From NCBI GenBank assembly GCA_009801085.1, contig VNWV01000002.1, forward strand, positions 3,658,001 to 3,722,000: a stretch of 64,000 nucleotides of DNA, in the 5' to 3' direction. The notes beneath the pieces were generated by a model. The model did no database searches, was not told the DNA's origin, and saw only the letters and a program-made list of their open reading frames with translations. Shown here piece by piece: positions 10,880 to 23,745 of the stretch. The translations under genes were made by a program, and so were the position numbers. The DNA is from Lasiodiplodia sp. COLG20 (lineage: Eukaryota > Ascomycota > Dothideomycetes > Botryosphaeriales > Botryosphaeriaceae). Each line of letters starts with the position of its first letter. Position 1 is the stretch's first letter.

Positions 10880-12204
10880 ATGGCGACCAGTGCCGGTCGT
10901 CCCAGCACCCCACCCGCCCGCGCCGTTCTGCACGACTCGCCCTTCTCCGACTATTATTCCGACAGTCCCTTCTCCGCCGGCCCGCAGCACGCCTCGAAGA
11001 TCCAAAGCGCCCTACTGAACCGCCTATCACAGCTGGCCGTCCAAGTCACTCGCGAGGAGCCGATCGAGCCTGTCGCACATCATGTCCAGCGTGCTCTCGA
11101 CAACCTTTACGCCCTTTTCGCCGTCCCCGACACACAGACGCGCCAGCCTGCCGACCTCGAGGACTCGGGCCTCTTCATCGAGGATGAGAAAAGCGAAAGG
11201 GGACCCCTCGTCGAGCATGCCCCCCTCCCATCGGTCGAGGGCAGCGTCGCCGACGAGGAACTGGAAGACGTCTACGGCACTATGATTAGGATGTCCATGG
11301 AGCTGCGCGAGGGTTTCTTGGAGATGAAGGTAAGCGCTCCTCAGGTCCTTGCTGAAAGGGACCTAACTCATCAAAGGACCACCAGACTGGCCTCATGGCC
11401 GATATGACCAAAGTGCAAACCCAAAACGACGGCCTCAAGGCCGAGAACAAATCGCTTCGCTCCCAAAACGGCATCCTTCAAGCCCAAGTCGCCGCCCTCC
11501 GCTCCAAAATCGAATCACTCCGCACCCAGAATCAGTCTTTGCGCACGGACCTGCAGTCCGACTTCACCGAGCTCATGTCGCTCAAGCTACAGCTTATGGC
11601 TATCGAGGTCAAGTCCGCTCTACACCTGGGCCGGGACGGCAGCGACGTTCTCAAACAGAGCATGGAGCGGTGGACCGACGAGTGGCACGAGATGGATGAA
11701 AAGTTTCGCGAGCGTAGGGAAAAATTCTCCGGTGCTGTGGACCCGAATCTTCTGGACGAGGCCCACCAGCTGGCAGCCGACATTTCAGCGTTTCTAAATT
11801 TGGAAGACGGGAACCTGAAGCCAAAGACCACCCGCCATCCTCGCAACCTTCCGGGTATCCATGCGAGAGGGTCAAGCGACCCATTTCCCGTGCTTGGCCG
11901 CATCGAGGAAGTCATCGAAAAGCCTGAAGAACCCGCCAGTGAAGCTCCTTCTAGTCTCACTTCGGATAGCCAATCCGACCCGGTCCCAGACCTGCCTGCT
12001 CTTGAAAACGAGCAACAGGAGCCGTCGGCAGAACAGCCTAGGCCCGGCTTTCTTGCCCGTCTGTGGCCTTCGGGTCCGAAACAGTTCACTATTACTAAGA
12101 CACTTCTAACAGATCCTCGAAAGAGCATCTGGGATGCTTTGTCTGACGTTACTGGTGTCGGCATGTACGATGACTTTTATGATGAGTACTCGACGACCGA
12201 ATAA
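10880..12204 (+). CDS. hypothetical coiled-coil protein
   Basis: Two exons, 10880 to about 11330 and 11377-12204, are joined through GTAAGC, CTAAC and AAAG, giving MK-DHQTGLMADM at the junction. The ATG at 10880 has a strong context (CCGCCATGG). The product is about 425 aa. The N-terminal ~40 residues are Ser/Pro-rich (SPFSDYYSDSPFS). A helical acidic region follows, then a clear heptad-rich coiled coil at about residues 155-220 (AENKSLRSQNGILQAQVAAL, RTQNQSLRTDL) and a Pro/Glu-rich stretch. The C-terminal part contains FLARLWPSGPKQFTITKTLL and ends in an acidic tail (YDDFYDEYSTTE). I do not recognise the family; it resembles a conserved filamentous-fungal protein of unknown function. The divergent arrangement with trpE does not by itself suggest a role. 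Confidence 0.75.
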
Positions 12205-13582
12205 AGCATGTCTGCGTTGTTGGTCTACGTCTCAATCGTCGTCACTCCGCACACCCCGTCCTTAAGTATTGCTTTCTGCTCTTGTATTGTTGCACACCTC
12301 TCTTTCTTGCACACTCTTCAAAATTGGCTATATCCTTGTTTTTGGCGTTTCACGGCTGAGGTTGCTTTTTGATGATGTAACGCCCATGGAATGCACATGA
12401 AAACACAAAGATACCCATCTATATCTAGGCGTTCTTGGTTGTCAAAGTCTGTTGGCAACCTGATGGGGGAGGAGGAGAAAACAGGCAGACAAATCGATAG
12501 ACAGTCATAGTTGCAATGCAATATGCAAGGGTTGGTACACAGCCAACCCATTTTATCTCTATGTAAATTCGCTCGCCCACACCTGCATCTCAAGAAACCG
12601 CCCGTGCTTACGACTGTTTCGCTCCTGTCTTACATTCCCTTCTTCCCTTGAACTCACGAGAGAGCGGGCTTTGCTAGGGGGCAACGGCTCTGATACCTGC
12701 AACCGGACGTCTGGGCTCATTCACTCTTTCGATATACTTCAAAGTACGCACGTCCACCACGTAGGATCAACTTACGGGCCGGTCCCCCAACCTTTTATTA
12801 GCTTTACGGTCTCTGGAGCACTGACCTTTCCCCTGATTTCGTGGGCCTGGGGTAATGGTCTGATCGGGCAAACATGAGACATCAGGGTCACAGTGGATAT
12901 CCTACGAAACATACTATACTTGCATGGACAGCTGAAGCAAACTTACTGACGTAGGTGTAGAGCTTGGGGTTTTCAAAACAACCAGGCGTCACTCCCCATG
13001 AACAGGACGCAGTGAAACAGGGTTAAGAGGAATAAAGGAGACCGTGTCGCAAACCGTAAAATCAAGTCACGAAACAGTGTGTGCATATGCTTGATAAGAT
13101 TTGTAGATAGCAATGCGATGTCATCATGGGATACAGCGTCGTCGCGTGACAGACATATTCTCGTGACGAAGTCATTGGTCAATCTAACAAGAATGGAGAC
13201 ATGGAAAGAATAGACGAAGAGTAACGCTGGGGATATCGCTCTATACAACAACACTATTCCAGCACACATCGCTAGCAAAGCGAGAACCCTAAAACATCCG
13301 CCTTTTTGCTCGCCTCGACAAAGCGCCCCAAACGATTGTCAAGCGCTCAAAGCAATCCTAGCTCCCTAACCCGCTGCTTGCGCCAGGAACCTACTTCCCT
13401 ACGATTGATTGTCCACATCACGTACACTGAATGACAAGAACAAGAATTGTCAACTGCGCTCAAACAGAAGAAGATTAACCGCATGGTAGTGGAAATGAGG
13501 AGAAAGAAAGTGGAAGGAGCGTGCCCACAGAGAGTCGTGTTGGAGCACCATGCAATGATGCTCGCTGTCATGGCATCCACAG
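12205..13582. other. convergent 3' intergenic region
   Basis: This 1.38-kb gap lies between two convergent stop codons (12204 and 13583). It is more AT-rich than its neighbours and has only short frames. It should contain both 3' UTRs; nothing else was recognised. Confidence 0.45.
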
Positions 13583-16485
13583 TTACATTGGCGGCTTGGT
13601 CTCCATCGGAGTGGGCGTGTGGTTTACGCCATTGGTAACGCTTCGCGGGCTATTGCGTTCGGAGCGGGGTGGTTGTTGTACCCGCTTTTCGTCATCGCCA
13701 CTGTCGTCGTAGTCTTCATCAACCTCCATCTTGCGAGCAGCCGGCTCGTGTTGCTCCTTACGCTCTTCCTTCGATTGCTCGGCCGCATGCGGCGTCTGCG
13801 GTGGAGGCGGGGGGTGAATGGCAGGAAGCGATGGAGGGTGGTGTGCCGCCTCCGAAGGGTGATATCCATCATTGATGTGTCTCTGCTCCTCAGGGCGGCG
13901 TGCCTCGGCAGCATCCGGAGGGGTTCGCTGTACCTGCGAGGTCTGAGAAGCCATCCTTTCGGGCGGAGAGGGACGGCGAGGTGGTTCGTCGTCGTCAAGG
14001 CGCTGGCGCTTTTCATCATTCGCGGGGGGTTTCTGAGCAGGGCTGTTATCATCCTCCCATTCACGCAGACGCTTCGGAGCAGTCGGAGTTCTCTCATCCC
14101 GATCGCGAGCAGCCGCCTCCGCAGCAGCAAGAGCTGAAGCTGGCGGAGGAGCGCCGCTGGCAATTCCTCCCGGAGCTGCAGGGTCAGGATGGTGCTGATA
14201 GTTCTGGTGGGGGTAGTGTGAGTTTGGAGATGCGGCCTGGCTCTGGATGATGGGGCGAACTTCGGGGGGAGGGCTTGCGGGGCGGCCATAGGGCGGCACT
14301 GGTCCAGGTCCTGGAGGTGGGCCATTCAACGAGGCTGGCGGGGCAGGTCCGTTCGAAGCGTGAGCTCCATAATTGGGATTGGCGATCCTGTTGGGCTGGC
14401 TCTGCTGTGCTTGCTGGCCTTGCGGCGGCTGTTGCTGCGGAGGAAGGTTCGCCTGTCCACCCTGGTACAGGTTGGGGGCAGCGTTATGGCTCTTGGGCGA
14501 CGGCGAGAGGCCTCGGCGAGCCGGTCCTGGGCCAGCATTCAGTCGCGGCGGTTCTTGGAACTGCCTGGGGGGCTCTTGCCTCGGGCTAGCGGGGCGAGCT
14601 GATGCCCCTGGTCTGAGCGCAGGATCGCGTTGATCGTAGGGCCCAATCTGCTGCGCTGGCATCTGCGGGTCTTGAATGCCAGCAAGGCGTCTATTCCAGT
14701 CGTTACCGCCGCCGAGGGCAGCTGGAGGCAAAGGCTGCTGAGGAGCGGGTTGAGAAGGCTGAGGGCCGCCCCATTGAGGCTGCGGTGGACCATTCATGGC
14801 TCCTGGTTGGTATGCCTGAGGGTGAACGTCCTGCGGCAACGGCTGGCTGTTCTGGTTCGGCATACCGTTCGTCGGCTGGCCATTCTGCAGTAACTGCAGG
14901 CGTGCCTTGATGTGTACGTTTGCCGGGTCAAGATCAGCTGCGCGTTGGTATGCATCCAATGCGTCGGCAGTTTGGTTGTTGCAAGACTCGTACTGGGACT
15001 GGTTAGTGCCACGCGCTAGATGCATGCAGGAAGCAAACTCACCAAAGTTCCGAGGTCGTACCAGACCTCAGAGATGTTAGGGTTCAGGCGAATGGCGCGA
15101 GAGTAAGCATCGAGTGCATCCCGATATTGGTTAATCTGGTAGTAGAGAACACCAATCGAGCACCAGAAGGTCGGGTTCCTGCCATCACGATAGACGGCCT
15201 GTTGGTAAGCTTCGTACGCCTTGGGGTACTTTTGCTGCGACATGTAACAACGACCCAGCAGGTACCAGCTCTGAGCGTCACTTTGATCTGCAGCTCAGTG
15301 TTAGTCAAGTACACGGGCACCAATTGTTTTTGAGAACGCAATCTTACCCGACGCAACGGACTTCTCCAGATACTCAATCGCTCGCTCCTGACTCTCGAAG
15401 CTGCTGCTCTGTTGATGGTGAAGCCAACCAAGCTGCTGAAGGACCTTGGCATGGTTCGGGTCCCGGTCGAGAACGCGTCTGTAGGCGTTTTTCGCCGATT
15501 CATACTGAAGAAAGTCAGCCAAGTTCTAACATTCAAGAGTTGACATCCTTACGTCCTTCTGTTGTTCATACACGTGACCAATCTGGAACCAGATGTCCTC
15601 TTCCGTCAATGGTCGAGGGGGGTCATTGACGATGTATTTGAAGCACTGCGATAATCAGCATCCGAGTTGCGGCAGTACTCAATCGATCTTGACGTACCTC
15701 CAGACTGGACGAGAACTTTTGCTGCTGCTTGTAAATAATGCCGAGACGGAAATAGATCTCGTTGGCCTTCTCAAAGCTCGGCTCCATGCGCATCACCTGC
15801 GAAAACGCCTCTTCGGCGTGCTCGAGCGAGCCGTAGCGATCGTACAGAATGCCGATACCATACCAGAGCTTGGGCTCCTGTTGTACGTCAGCAACCACGG
15901 AAGCCCACGTGGGGATGCCGGGTACATACCTTCGGGTCCTGCAGGTGGTAGAGTGCCTGCTGGTAGGCAGAGTAAGCCTGCTGCAGGTCGTCCATCATGA
16001 GGTAGCAATGGCCTGCAGACAAGCGGTGAGCACAGGGAAACAGACGCAGCAGGGGCGGGGAACGTACCGAGACTGCCCCAGACATCACCATTGTTCGAAT
16101 CGATCTTTAGGATGTTCTTGAGGTACTCGACGGCAGCGGGGAACTGCTCCATGCTCCGCAGGATGCACGAGATGGCCTGCATGGCAGGGACGGACCAGTT
16201 GTTGTGGCGCAGAGCGTGGTCGTAGCACTGGCGGGCGCCGTCGAGGTCGCTCATCATCTCGGAGAGGTTGCCTGTCGGTCAGTCAGAAGGCGCGGCGGCA
16301 CGAGACGGGGGTGAGGGCGTACCTAGGGCGAGCCAGGTCTGCTCGTTCGCCTGGGTGAGGACGGTCGAGATGCCGCCCTTGGCCTGGGCCGGGAAGGGAG
16401 CATGGCCATTAGGCTGCGGGTGGCCGGGCGGGCCGTGGTGGGTGGGTAGTCCCGCCGTCGGGGACGGCTGTTGGTGGGTGGCCAT
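13583..16485 (-). CDS. ssn6: general transcriptional corepressor Ssn6/Cyc8, TPR protein
   Basis: Eight exons on the minus strand give a protein of about 850 aa. The N-terminus is Pro/Gln/His-rich (MATHQQPSPTAGLPTHHGPP). About ten tetratricopeptide repeats follow over residues 45-380, for example LWYGIGILYDRYGSLEHAEEA, NAYRRVLDRDPNHAKVLQQL, PTFWCSIGVLYYQINQYRDA and ISEVWYDLGTL. The C-terminal half is low complexity and rich in Pro, Gln and Asn, then in charged residues, ending HTPTPMETKPPM. This is the architecture of yeast Cyc8/Ssn6, which with Tup1 forms the nuclear corepressor recruited by sequence-specific repressors (glucose repression, mating type, stress genes). Intron positions are supported by GTAYGT/GTAAGN donors and CAG acceptors that each keep the TPR frame. 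No truncation is visible. Confidence 0.95.
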
Positions 16486-19207
16486 GTAGCGCGAACGGTG
16501 CCGTGGTGGTTAGAGGGCGGGCGGGCGTCGGCTCTCGCAAGGGCAGGCGCTCAGACTCGCGGGCGCGTGCTCGCGGTGCGATGCCACAGAGACGCGGTTT
16601 GGAGCTGCGGACGGCGGGCCGAGAGTCGCGGACGACGCGGGCTTGTCGAGACGCGGCTCGTCCAGCGGCGGTTTGGGCAATGAAACGCCAGGTCGCGCGG
16701 GCAGCGGCACACAATGGCAGCGGCGGTGCTAGCTAGGCGGTGCAGACAGCGCAGGCGGGGCGCTGAGCAACGGCGACGTGGGGGGGTGCGGGAGGGGGAG
16801 GGGGCGATGGGGATGGGGATGGGGAGGCGCGAGGCAGAGGGCGCAGGAGATGGAGGCGACGGGACTCGAGTGAGGGCCGAGAGGAGATGGCATTGCATTA
16901 CATGAGAGCTGGGTTAGGGGAAGATTTCTGAGCGGGCTCGACAGGCGACTCAGCGTCGCTCGCGCTAAGAGCTTGGCGTGCAGGGAAGCGCAGCGGAGAC
17001 GGCGCGGCTGCTCTCAATCTGCCTTTCCACGGTACCGCAGCCATCATTCCCGCACGACCCCCCCGTCCGGCACCCGTGTGTGTCGCCCACACCACACCGC
17101 TGCAGCACAAGCACACCAGCTGGGGTGCAGCGCCGCGCTGACAGGCGCACCGCCGCACGAATCTGCGCAACGCGCCTCGCATCCAGCCTGCGCAGCGCGA
17201 CCGTTTCACCGGGCCCCGGCACCGGGCGCGGTGGAGCTTGGGTTGACGGTGGCCAGCACGCGAGACGGCCGCGTCGCACCGCTTCTGCTCGCCTCTTTTT
17301 CTGCCAACGTTGCCGCGGCCCCAGGAACGCCATCCACGCCTTGGCCTGCCCGACCCTTGTTTGCGGAGTCCTGTGCGCGCATCCTGCACCAGGTGGCTTT
17401 TTCTGTGCGAGATCTACGCCGCCCACGGCCAAGCACACGAACGGCCGTACAATAACGCGCGCCCCCATCGTCGCGGATCGGCGCGCCCAGCCAGCCTCTC
17501 GTCCTGACGCCTGCTTTCGTCGCCACGAGCGCCTCGCCCAGCCTGCCCGCTGCGACCGACCGTGCCTTGCACCGCCATTGGCCACACGGCGCTGCGTGCC
17601 TCTGCCCTCGTTTCAAGGCGTGGATCAGCCACCGGCGCCGTCTGCATGACGCGCTCCCCGTCCCCTGTCATCGCGCTGGCCCCAACGTGCTTTATCGCCG
17701 CCCGCCGGCAGGAACCATCCCATCCTGTGCGCCCGCCCCGTGGCCCCGTCATTACCACTGCCCGCCCCCACTCGCCCTACGCACATGAAGATTTCATCTG
17801 GCGCCCCCTACCCCCAAGCCCCCAACCTCCTTCCGCATCCGCTGCCACAACCGTTCCGCCCCGGCACCGCCTCTCATCTTGTGATGCTGACAGCTCGGGT
17901 GGTGATTTAACTCTCGATACATCGTTTTTCCCTTGGCTTCTATTTTGAGATCACGACAGCTGAACTTGTACGGAGTTCCACTTCGTTTTAGCTGGTCATT
18001 TCACATGACGGGGCTGTTTCTCCAAGCGACCGAAACCAGGTCGAAATACGTGCGAGACGTTCACGATTCCCCGATCTGTTCGCCTGTCGCGTGTACCTGT
18101 GACGATCCTAAGGTTTCACCCCCACCATCACATTATTGCGATGAGTCTGAAAAAAACACGGGAGTCACGTCGAATTACCGCCAGGCAACACTTGTCCACA
18201 TCGTCGAGTGCTTATTTTCGATCCAACATCCTGAAAACGCTTCAAACACATGTCAGCATCAGTCAAACGCTTGCAGATTGGCGCAATACGTTGACTGCAA
18301 CCGCTCGCTGAGCGGCCCGCCCCGCCTGGGCGTGCATCCACACTGGCAGCCATGGCAACAGCCGTGAGGAGTGAGACAGTGCACACAAAGCGCAACAGGT
18401 CCAAAGTGGATGGCAGGAGTGCAGAAGGAGTCGACATGGGGAGGTATATAATACGTCCAGCGGCTATTTCAAACACTTTGTGCATCGCTCTCAACAGCAC
18501 AGCGGTACAGTGAGGGATTGATGGGCGTTCGCGTCACCATCGCACAACGAAGTAGTACTTGGGAACTAAAGCAGGCGTTGGGAGGCTCAGCCACGGCGTG
18601 GCAGCAAAGTCGTTCGACATTAAGCTTTGGCTCATCACAAACTCGCGGCTAGCCCCACCCCGTCAGGACTCGAGGGTCTCAGGGACAGGAGTGGCCCGAG
18701 CGGGAATCGCGGTCGACGAATCTCGGTGGATACGGAGGCGGCCTCCCCATGGAACAGCGCTAGAACAAAAGCGAGGCCCAGGCCGGTCGCGGGTGGGAAC
18801 CTGCCAGCGGAGATGGTGGAGCGGGGCCAAAGGGGCTACCCAGAGCCTGTCATGAGCTGTCGAAGCGCCCGGGTCACATGAGATGGCGCTTTTTCGCTCC
18901 GACTCCACCGCCGTCGGTCGGGTCGCTGCGGCTGTTAAGCAAAGCACGTGACCTTGAGGCAGTGTGACAGCTCACCTGCCGCCGGCCCGGGCGCATTGCG
19001 CTGTGGCACAGCCGGCTGCACGCCTTCACGCCTTCGTCAGGTTGCGGCCGGCCAACGTGCACGTGGGTTGGCTGATGGAGGTCACGGTCAGAGTGCTACT
19101 GGCCAGCCCGGCCCGGACGAGGCCGCGATGACGTACCAAGCTTTTTTTCGTCGCAGCAGACAAGAGAAATCTTGGAACCTTTTTCGCACCGCGGGGAACG
19201 TGGGGCA
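16486..19207. promoter_or_regulatory. 2.7-kb divergent upstream region of ssn6 and the 19208 gene
   Basis: The left ~1.4 kb is very GC-rich and has long open frames on several strands at once. That is the pattern of GC-rich non-coding DNA rather than of a gene; none shows motifs or splice structure. The rest is ordinary. A long leader for ssn6 and the promoters of both genes are the simplest reading. Blocks rich in pyrimidine (around 17790-17860) face the plus strand. Confidence 0.45.
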
Positions 19208-19847
19208 ATGTCATACGCCTTCACCATCCGACGCAGCCCGCTTCTTCTTGCGCGCGCCTACTCCCACGCGCTTGCTCCACCCCGCCGCCTTACCCCCCGC
19301 ATCATAGGAAACAGACGGCCCTTCACCCACTCACCCTCGATGGCTTCAGACGAAGATTATGCCGCCTTCCTAGCCAAAGCCAACCAGGACACGGGCGCAG
19401 CGCCCTCGACTCAGTCCATCAAGACCAAGGCGGTAGATGCCGAGGTGCCGCATGTCCTCCTGCAGGTCGAAGAATACTACATTTCCGACGCCGACGAGCC
19501 GTTCGAGCCCGTCAGCCTCAAGTGGGATTCTGACTCGATGCCGTCTAAAGGTCAGCACGCGTATCCTCAGCAACGCTTTGTCGTGGACCGCTAACGTAGT
19601 CTTCCGCTCAGGTGAATTCGCCAAGCTTATTGGACACGGGTCGGACGCATCCAGCCTCAGCCAAAACGAATTCGACCCAAAGGGCCAGTACGCGAAGGTG
19701 CTGGACGTGGTGAAGCAGGCTGGAAGCCAGGATGTTGCTATTTTCCGAGTGCAGCATGGCTCTACGAGGGCGGAATTGTACGTGGTCAGCCTGGACAAGA
19801 AGGGCGCGAGGATTGTGGGCTTGAAGGCAGTGGCAATCGAGTCCTGA
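19208..19847 (+). CDS. hypothetical small protein, possibly mitochondrial
   Basis: Two exons (19208 to about 19549, and about 19612-19847) are joined through an intron with a GCTAAC branch site, giving SMPSK-GEFAKLIGHG at the splice; total about 190 aa. The first ~45 residues are rich in Arg, Ser, Ala and Leu with no acids (IRRSPLLLARAYSHALAPPR), as in a mitochondrial presequence. An internal ATG at 19339 (MASDEDYAAFL) could instead be the start of a cytosolic form. The C-terminus has regular beta-like text (DVAIFRVQHG, ELYVVSLDKKGARIVGLKAV). I do not recognise a family name. Confidence 0.7.
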
Positions 19848-20586
19848 AGAAATCCGGTAGAATTACTGTAATCTCAGCCGAAGGAATGGAGCTACATGCG
19901 TGTTGTGAAGATGTACGGTCACGGGCTGAAGTAAGCCCGATCACGTATTAAAGTACAACTAACAGTTAGTAACCAGTGCTGCATTCCGCCGGAACAGCAG
20001 ATTGGCACAGTACAGCCAGTGGTCGGTGTGGGGAACGCGGTCGCAAGCAGAAACGGCGGCTCATTTGGACACGACCGTCTGCACCTGGCCAGGATGGGCA
20101 GCATTCCTGTATGCGGGTACCACGAGAAACGACATGGGGCGGCTCAGGGGCGCGTCGGACGCGCAAGGAATTGAGTGTGTTGTGTTGCCGTTGATGGGCT
20201 CACGGCGGGCGGGAGATCGGCGCGATTAAGAACGCGAGCACACGAGCCAGCAAAGGATCCTGGTGGGAGGACGGCCATGATGGCATGGCGGCAGGGCGTG
20301 TCAAAGTGCTTGCGCAACTCCTCGCATGTCGTGCTGCCTGATTTGCTCGCGTTGAGCCAGGGGAATGCGCCGCCCGAGATCTTAGATCGTTCAGCTGCTG
20401 CCAATTTCTATTCGCCCTCTACCCTCCAACCCTGCTCCAATCACTCCAACACCCCAGCAACCATCCCTTTCGGTTCAGGAAATACTTCCACCATTTCCCG
20501 CGACCGCAAACACCGGTCAACGCGCCTTCGCTGCGCTCCCTCACCATCGTCGCCCGCCTGGCCTTGCGCCCACCACACTCGCTTTC
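19848..20586. other. intergenic, promoter of the Kre6-type gene
   Basis: No gene was recognised. The last 180 bp before 20587 are C-rich (caatcactccaacacccc and similar), typical of a leader for the downstream gene. Confidence 0.45.
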
Positions 20587-22788
20587 ATGTCCCCGCCGGG
20601 CTCACCTGCGCAGAATGCGCCGCCGCATATTCGCCTCAACTCCAATACCACCGACCTCATCACCGATGCTCCCGTCGAACGCCCTGGTGCGGTGCGCCAG
20701 GACTCGTCGCGCTCGTTGACCGTCGACACCCGTCCCATCTACAACCAGCCCAACCCTGCGCAAGAATCAGCAGAGTTCCTCATCCCTCCACGGCCCTCAC
20801 ACATGCGAAGGTTCCGCGACGAAGAGTCGCCCGGCTACTCGTCGCGAAGGACCAGCTGGAGCTCCGAGTCGGGTGAAAGTCACGGCCCTTTCTACTCGCC
20901 CTTTGACGATTCAAGGGCTCCGTCCAGAGCCGGTAGCGATGACGATTCGAATTTCAACACTCAGACCGTCTCGGAAAAGTACAACATAACGCCCTCTGCT
21001 GGCCTCTTGTTGTTCCCCGAAGATGTTGAGAAGGACGACTATCTGCACGAGCCCGACCCAGCCGACAAAGAGCCTCGCGACTGCAACATATGGAACAAGC
21101 GTGGAATGCTCAACGTCAGCGGTCTGGCTTTGCTCTCTCTGGGCTTGCTGATGCTTTTCATCGGCTACCCCATCCTGTGCGTAACCCAGCTTACAGCATT
21201 GTGTCTCTAGGCTAACGTTTCGCAGCACTTTTGCCCAAAAGCTCATCGACCCCACGGGAAATGCTTGCGCAAAGGACCCGAACTGCATCGGTGTCGAGCA
21301 AGATTTGCTCAAGAATATTCGGAAAGGCTTGATCGATCCCGACACTCCCGACAGTGTCAAGTCTCGCAAATCCCATTATTCGGGAAAGAAGCAAGTCCTT
21401 GTGGTATGAATTCGTCGTTCACCTCGCAGTCTGCCGTCTGACAACACTTGCAGTTCTCGGACGAGTTCAACACCGACGGCCGGACCTTTTACGACGATGA
21501 TGATCCCTACTTCCAGGCTGTTGATTTGTGGTATGGAGTGACACAGGATCTCGAGGTTTGTCACAATACACCTTGATCCTCGCACAAGCTGACAGCTTGC
21601 AGTATTACGATCCCGATGCGGTAACTACAAAAGATGGTACCCTCAATATCCGTTTCGAGGCTTTTGCAAATCATGATTTGGAGTACCGATCCGGCATGCT
21701 CCAATCGTGGAACAAACTCTGTTTCAAAGGCGGTCATCTCGAAGCATCCATTTCCCTTCCTGGCCGAGGAGACACCGTCGGTTTCTGGCCGGGTTTTTGG
21801 GCCATGGGTAACCTGGGCAGACCTGGGTACGCTGCAACAACAGATGGCATGTGGCCGTACAGCTACTCGGACACCTGTGACGCCGGTATTACTGCCAACC
21901 AAAGTTCAACCGATGGTATCAACTTTCTGCCAGGGATGAGGCTACCCGCTTGCACCTGTGACGGCGAAGATCATCCGAACCAGGGAAAATCGAGGTCTGC
22001 ACCTGAAATTGACGTCATCGAAGCGAGTAACGCGCCTCTAGCTTCCGGTGATTACATTGGTGTTGTCTCGCAGAGTTGCCAGTTGGCGCCTTTTGATATT
22101 TGGTACCAGCCAGACTACGGTACGTCTTTTTCAGTGCTCAACTCACAGCCGCTAACAGTAACAGACTTTTTCGAGGTTTACGATCACTCCATTACCGGGA
22201 TCAACCCGTATGCTGGAGGACCATATCAGCAGGCCATTTCCGGTCTTTCCAACCTGAACAACGATTGGTATGACGGTAAAGCTTACCAGAAATATGCTTT
22301 CGATTACACCCCCGGCGAAGATGGATTCGTCACATGGTTCGTCGGGGACGATCCAATGTGGACTCTCGACGCACGAGCAATTGGCCCCAACGGAAATGTT
22401 GCTCAAAGAGTCATTCCAGAGGAACCCATGTCCATCATCGTCAACTTTGGCATGTCCGACAGTTTCTCTGCAATCAACCTGACTGGTATCGCTTCCACGT
22501 TGCCGGCGACTATGAGGATCGATTACATTCGCATCTACCAGGACGAGGATAATGAACTTATGACATGTGATCCTCCTGGTTACCCCACTACCAATTACAT
22601 TTCCAGTCATCCGGAGCCATATAGCAACATCAACCTGACCAGATGGTATGATCCTTTCCCTATCTCATCTAAGATTCCTACCTCATCTAAGATTCCTACC
22701 TCATGTACGATTACTAACGAACATCAGGCATCAAACCGATCACAATTGGCCGAAGAACTCCCTTGTCCATGGATGTAAGAGTTCGTGA
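20587..22788 (+). CDS. kre6: beta-1,6-glucan synthesis protein Kre6/Skn1 (GH16-like type II membrane protein)
   Basis: Six exons (20587-21176, 21226-21403, 21454-21555, 21603-22119, 22165-22645, 22728-22788) give 642 aa. A disordered Ser/Pro/Asp-rich cytoplasmic tail of about 175 residues precedes one membrane anchor (LNVSGLALLSLGLLMLFIGYPI). The lumenal SKN1/KRE6 domain then begins at FSDEFNTDGRTFYDDDDPYF. The GH16-type catalytic box is present as EIDVIEAS, together with FKGGHLEASISLPG, WPGFWAMGNLGRPGY and NDWYDG. The last splice joins LTRW to HQTDHNWPKNSLVHGC, matching the family's conserved Pro-Lys-Asn / Gly-Cys ending. Kre6 acts in the ER/Golgi or plasma membrane and is needed for cell-wall beta-1,6-glucan. 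The fourth intron is 45 nt, stop-free and a multiple of three, so retention would simply insert 15 residues. Confidence 0.94.
22661..22712 (+). repeat. 18-bp tandem repeat inside the last kre6 intron
   Basis: Units at 22661-22678 and 22679-22696 (tacctcatctaagattcc, one difference) and a partial third unit from 22697 (tacctcatgtacgatt) fill much of the 82-bp intron. Confidence 0.8.
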
Positions 22789-23745
22789 GGACCTACGATG
22801 TCTCGTCTAGCCGCGTCAACATCTCGCGTGACCTTCCTCGTTCGTTTTCTTTCACTGCGTCTTGGGATCAATCCCGCCTATGCATAAATCCTGGAGTTGG
22901 TGTGGCGGGCCTTTCTTTCTCTTTGGGTAGTATTGCTGCCACACAATTTTCCTAGTTGTGGCTTTCTCTAGCGAGAATTGCCACGATTTCTCTCCCTGGC
23001 ATTCGCCACTGTTACAATACCCTTTGCACATGACCGTTATCCCTCATCACCTCAAACATTATTCTCTTACGACAAGGGACTACTTTTCTTTCCTTACCAT
23101 GTCATCATGATGGAGTGCTGGCGTTGCATCAACTCAGGCTGTTATTTTTAAGTGTTGTCATATAGAGCGGGTTGGAGGATCACGAGAAATGTATAATGAT
23201 TTTCAAGACTATCACTAGCTTAGCTTACCTATTATGCTTAAGTTTCGCGGCGACTATTGACTAGGATCCTACTAGTCTTCCGATACTAGTGCCTAGTTCG
23301 TGATCGGCTAGATTAGGTTGCAAGCTTGGACGAATGCTTGGGATGAACCACCACTACCTAGGCGAACTTTTGCCGGTGAGAAGTCCTTCGTATACTATAA
23401 TGCCGGCGCACCTATGAGGAGATTCCTGCCTATACCTACCTATTCTGGCGGTCGGATCGACGTCTTGGCTACCCCACAGCCAGGTCGGCATTTCACATCA
23501 ACTCGGCCTATTCGGCAAATCCGGTCAAACTCCTGCCAGCAGCACTTGATGAGGGTCTTCCCAGGTCCACCACATCCTCATTGGCGCGGGTATGTGTATG
23601 CTGTTTTTCCCATCTTTAATATTAAGGCGTCGGAAACAACGACGATCCCACATGAAACGGGGCGTACAGAGCCGGAGGAGGATATAAACGTCCTCATGGC
23701 CGTCTTCCAGAGAATCGAGCGTTCTCTAGGCTGCTCTCTCCCAAA
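22789..23745. other. intergenic, esterase promoter
   Basis: The left part is AT-richer and should be the kre6 3' UTR. No gene was recognised in the rest. The right end holds the promoter of the secreted esterase, including a TATA box. Confidence 0.45.
23683..23688 (+). promoter_or_regulatory. TATA box of the secreted esterase gene
   Basis: gaTATAAAcg lies 58 bp before the esterase ATG at 23746. An upstream ATG at 23696 is out of frame with the esterase and lies 8 bp after the TATA box, so it is probably before the transcript start. Confidence 0.6.

Noticed and set aside
16973..17950. Several long plus-strand frames upstream of ssn6
   Set aside because: GC-rich DNA where many frames are open simultaneously; Arg/Pro/Ala-rich translations without motifs.
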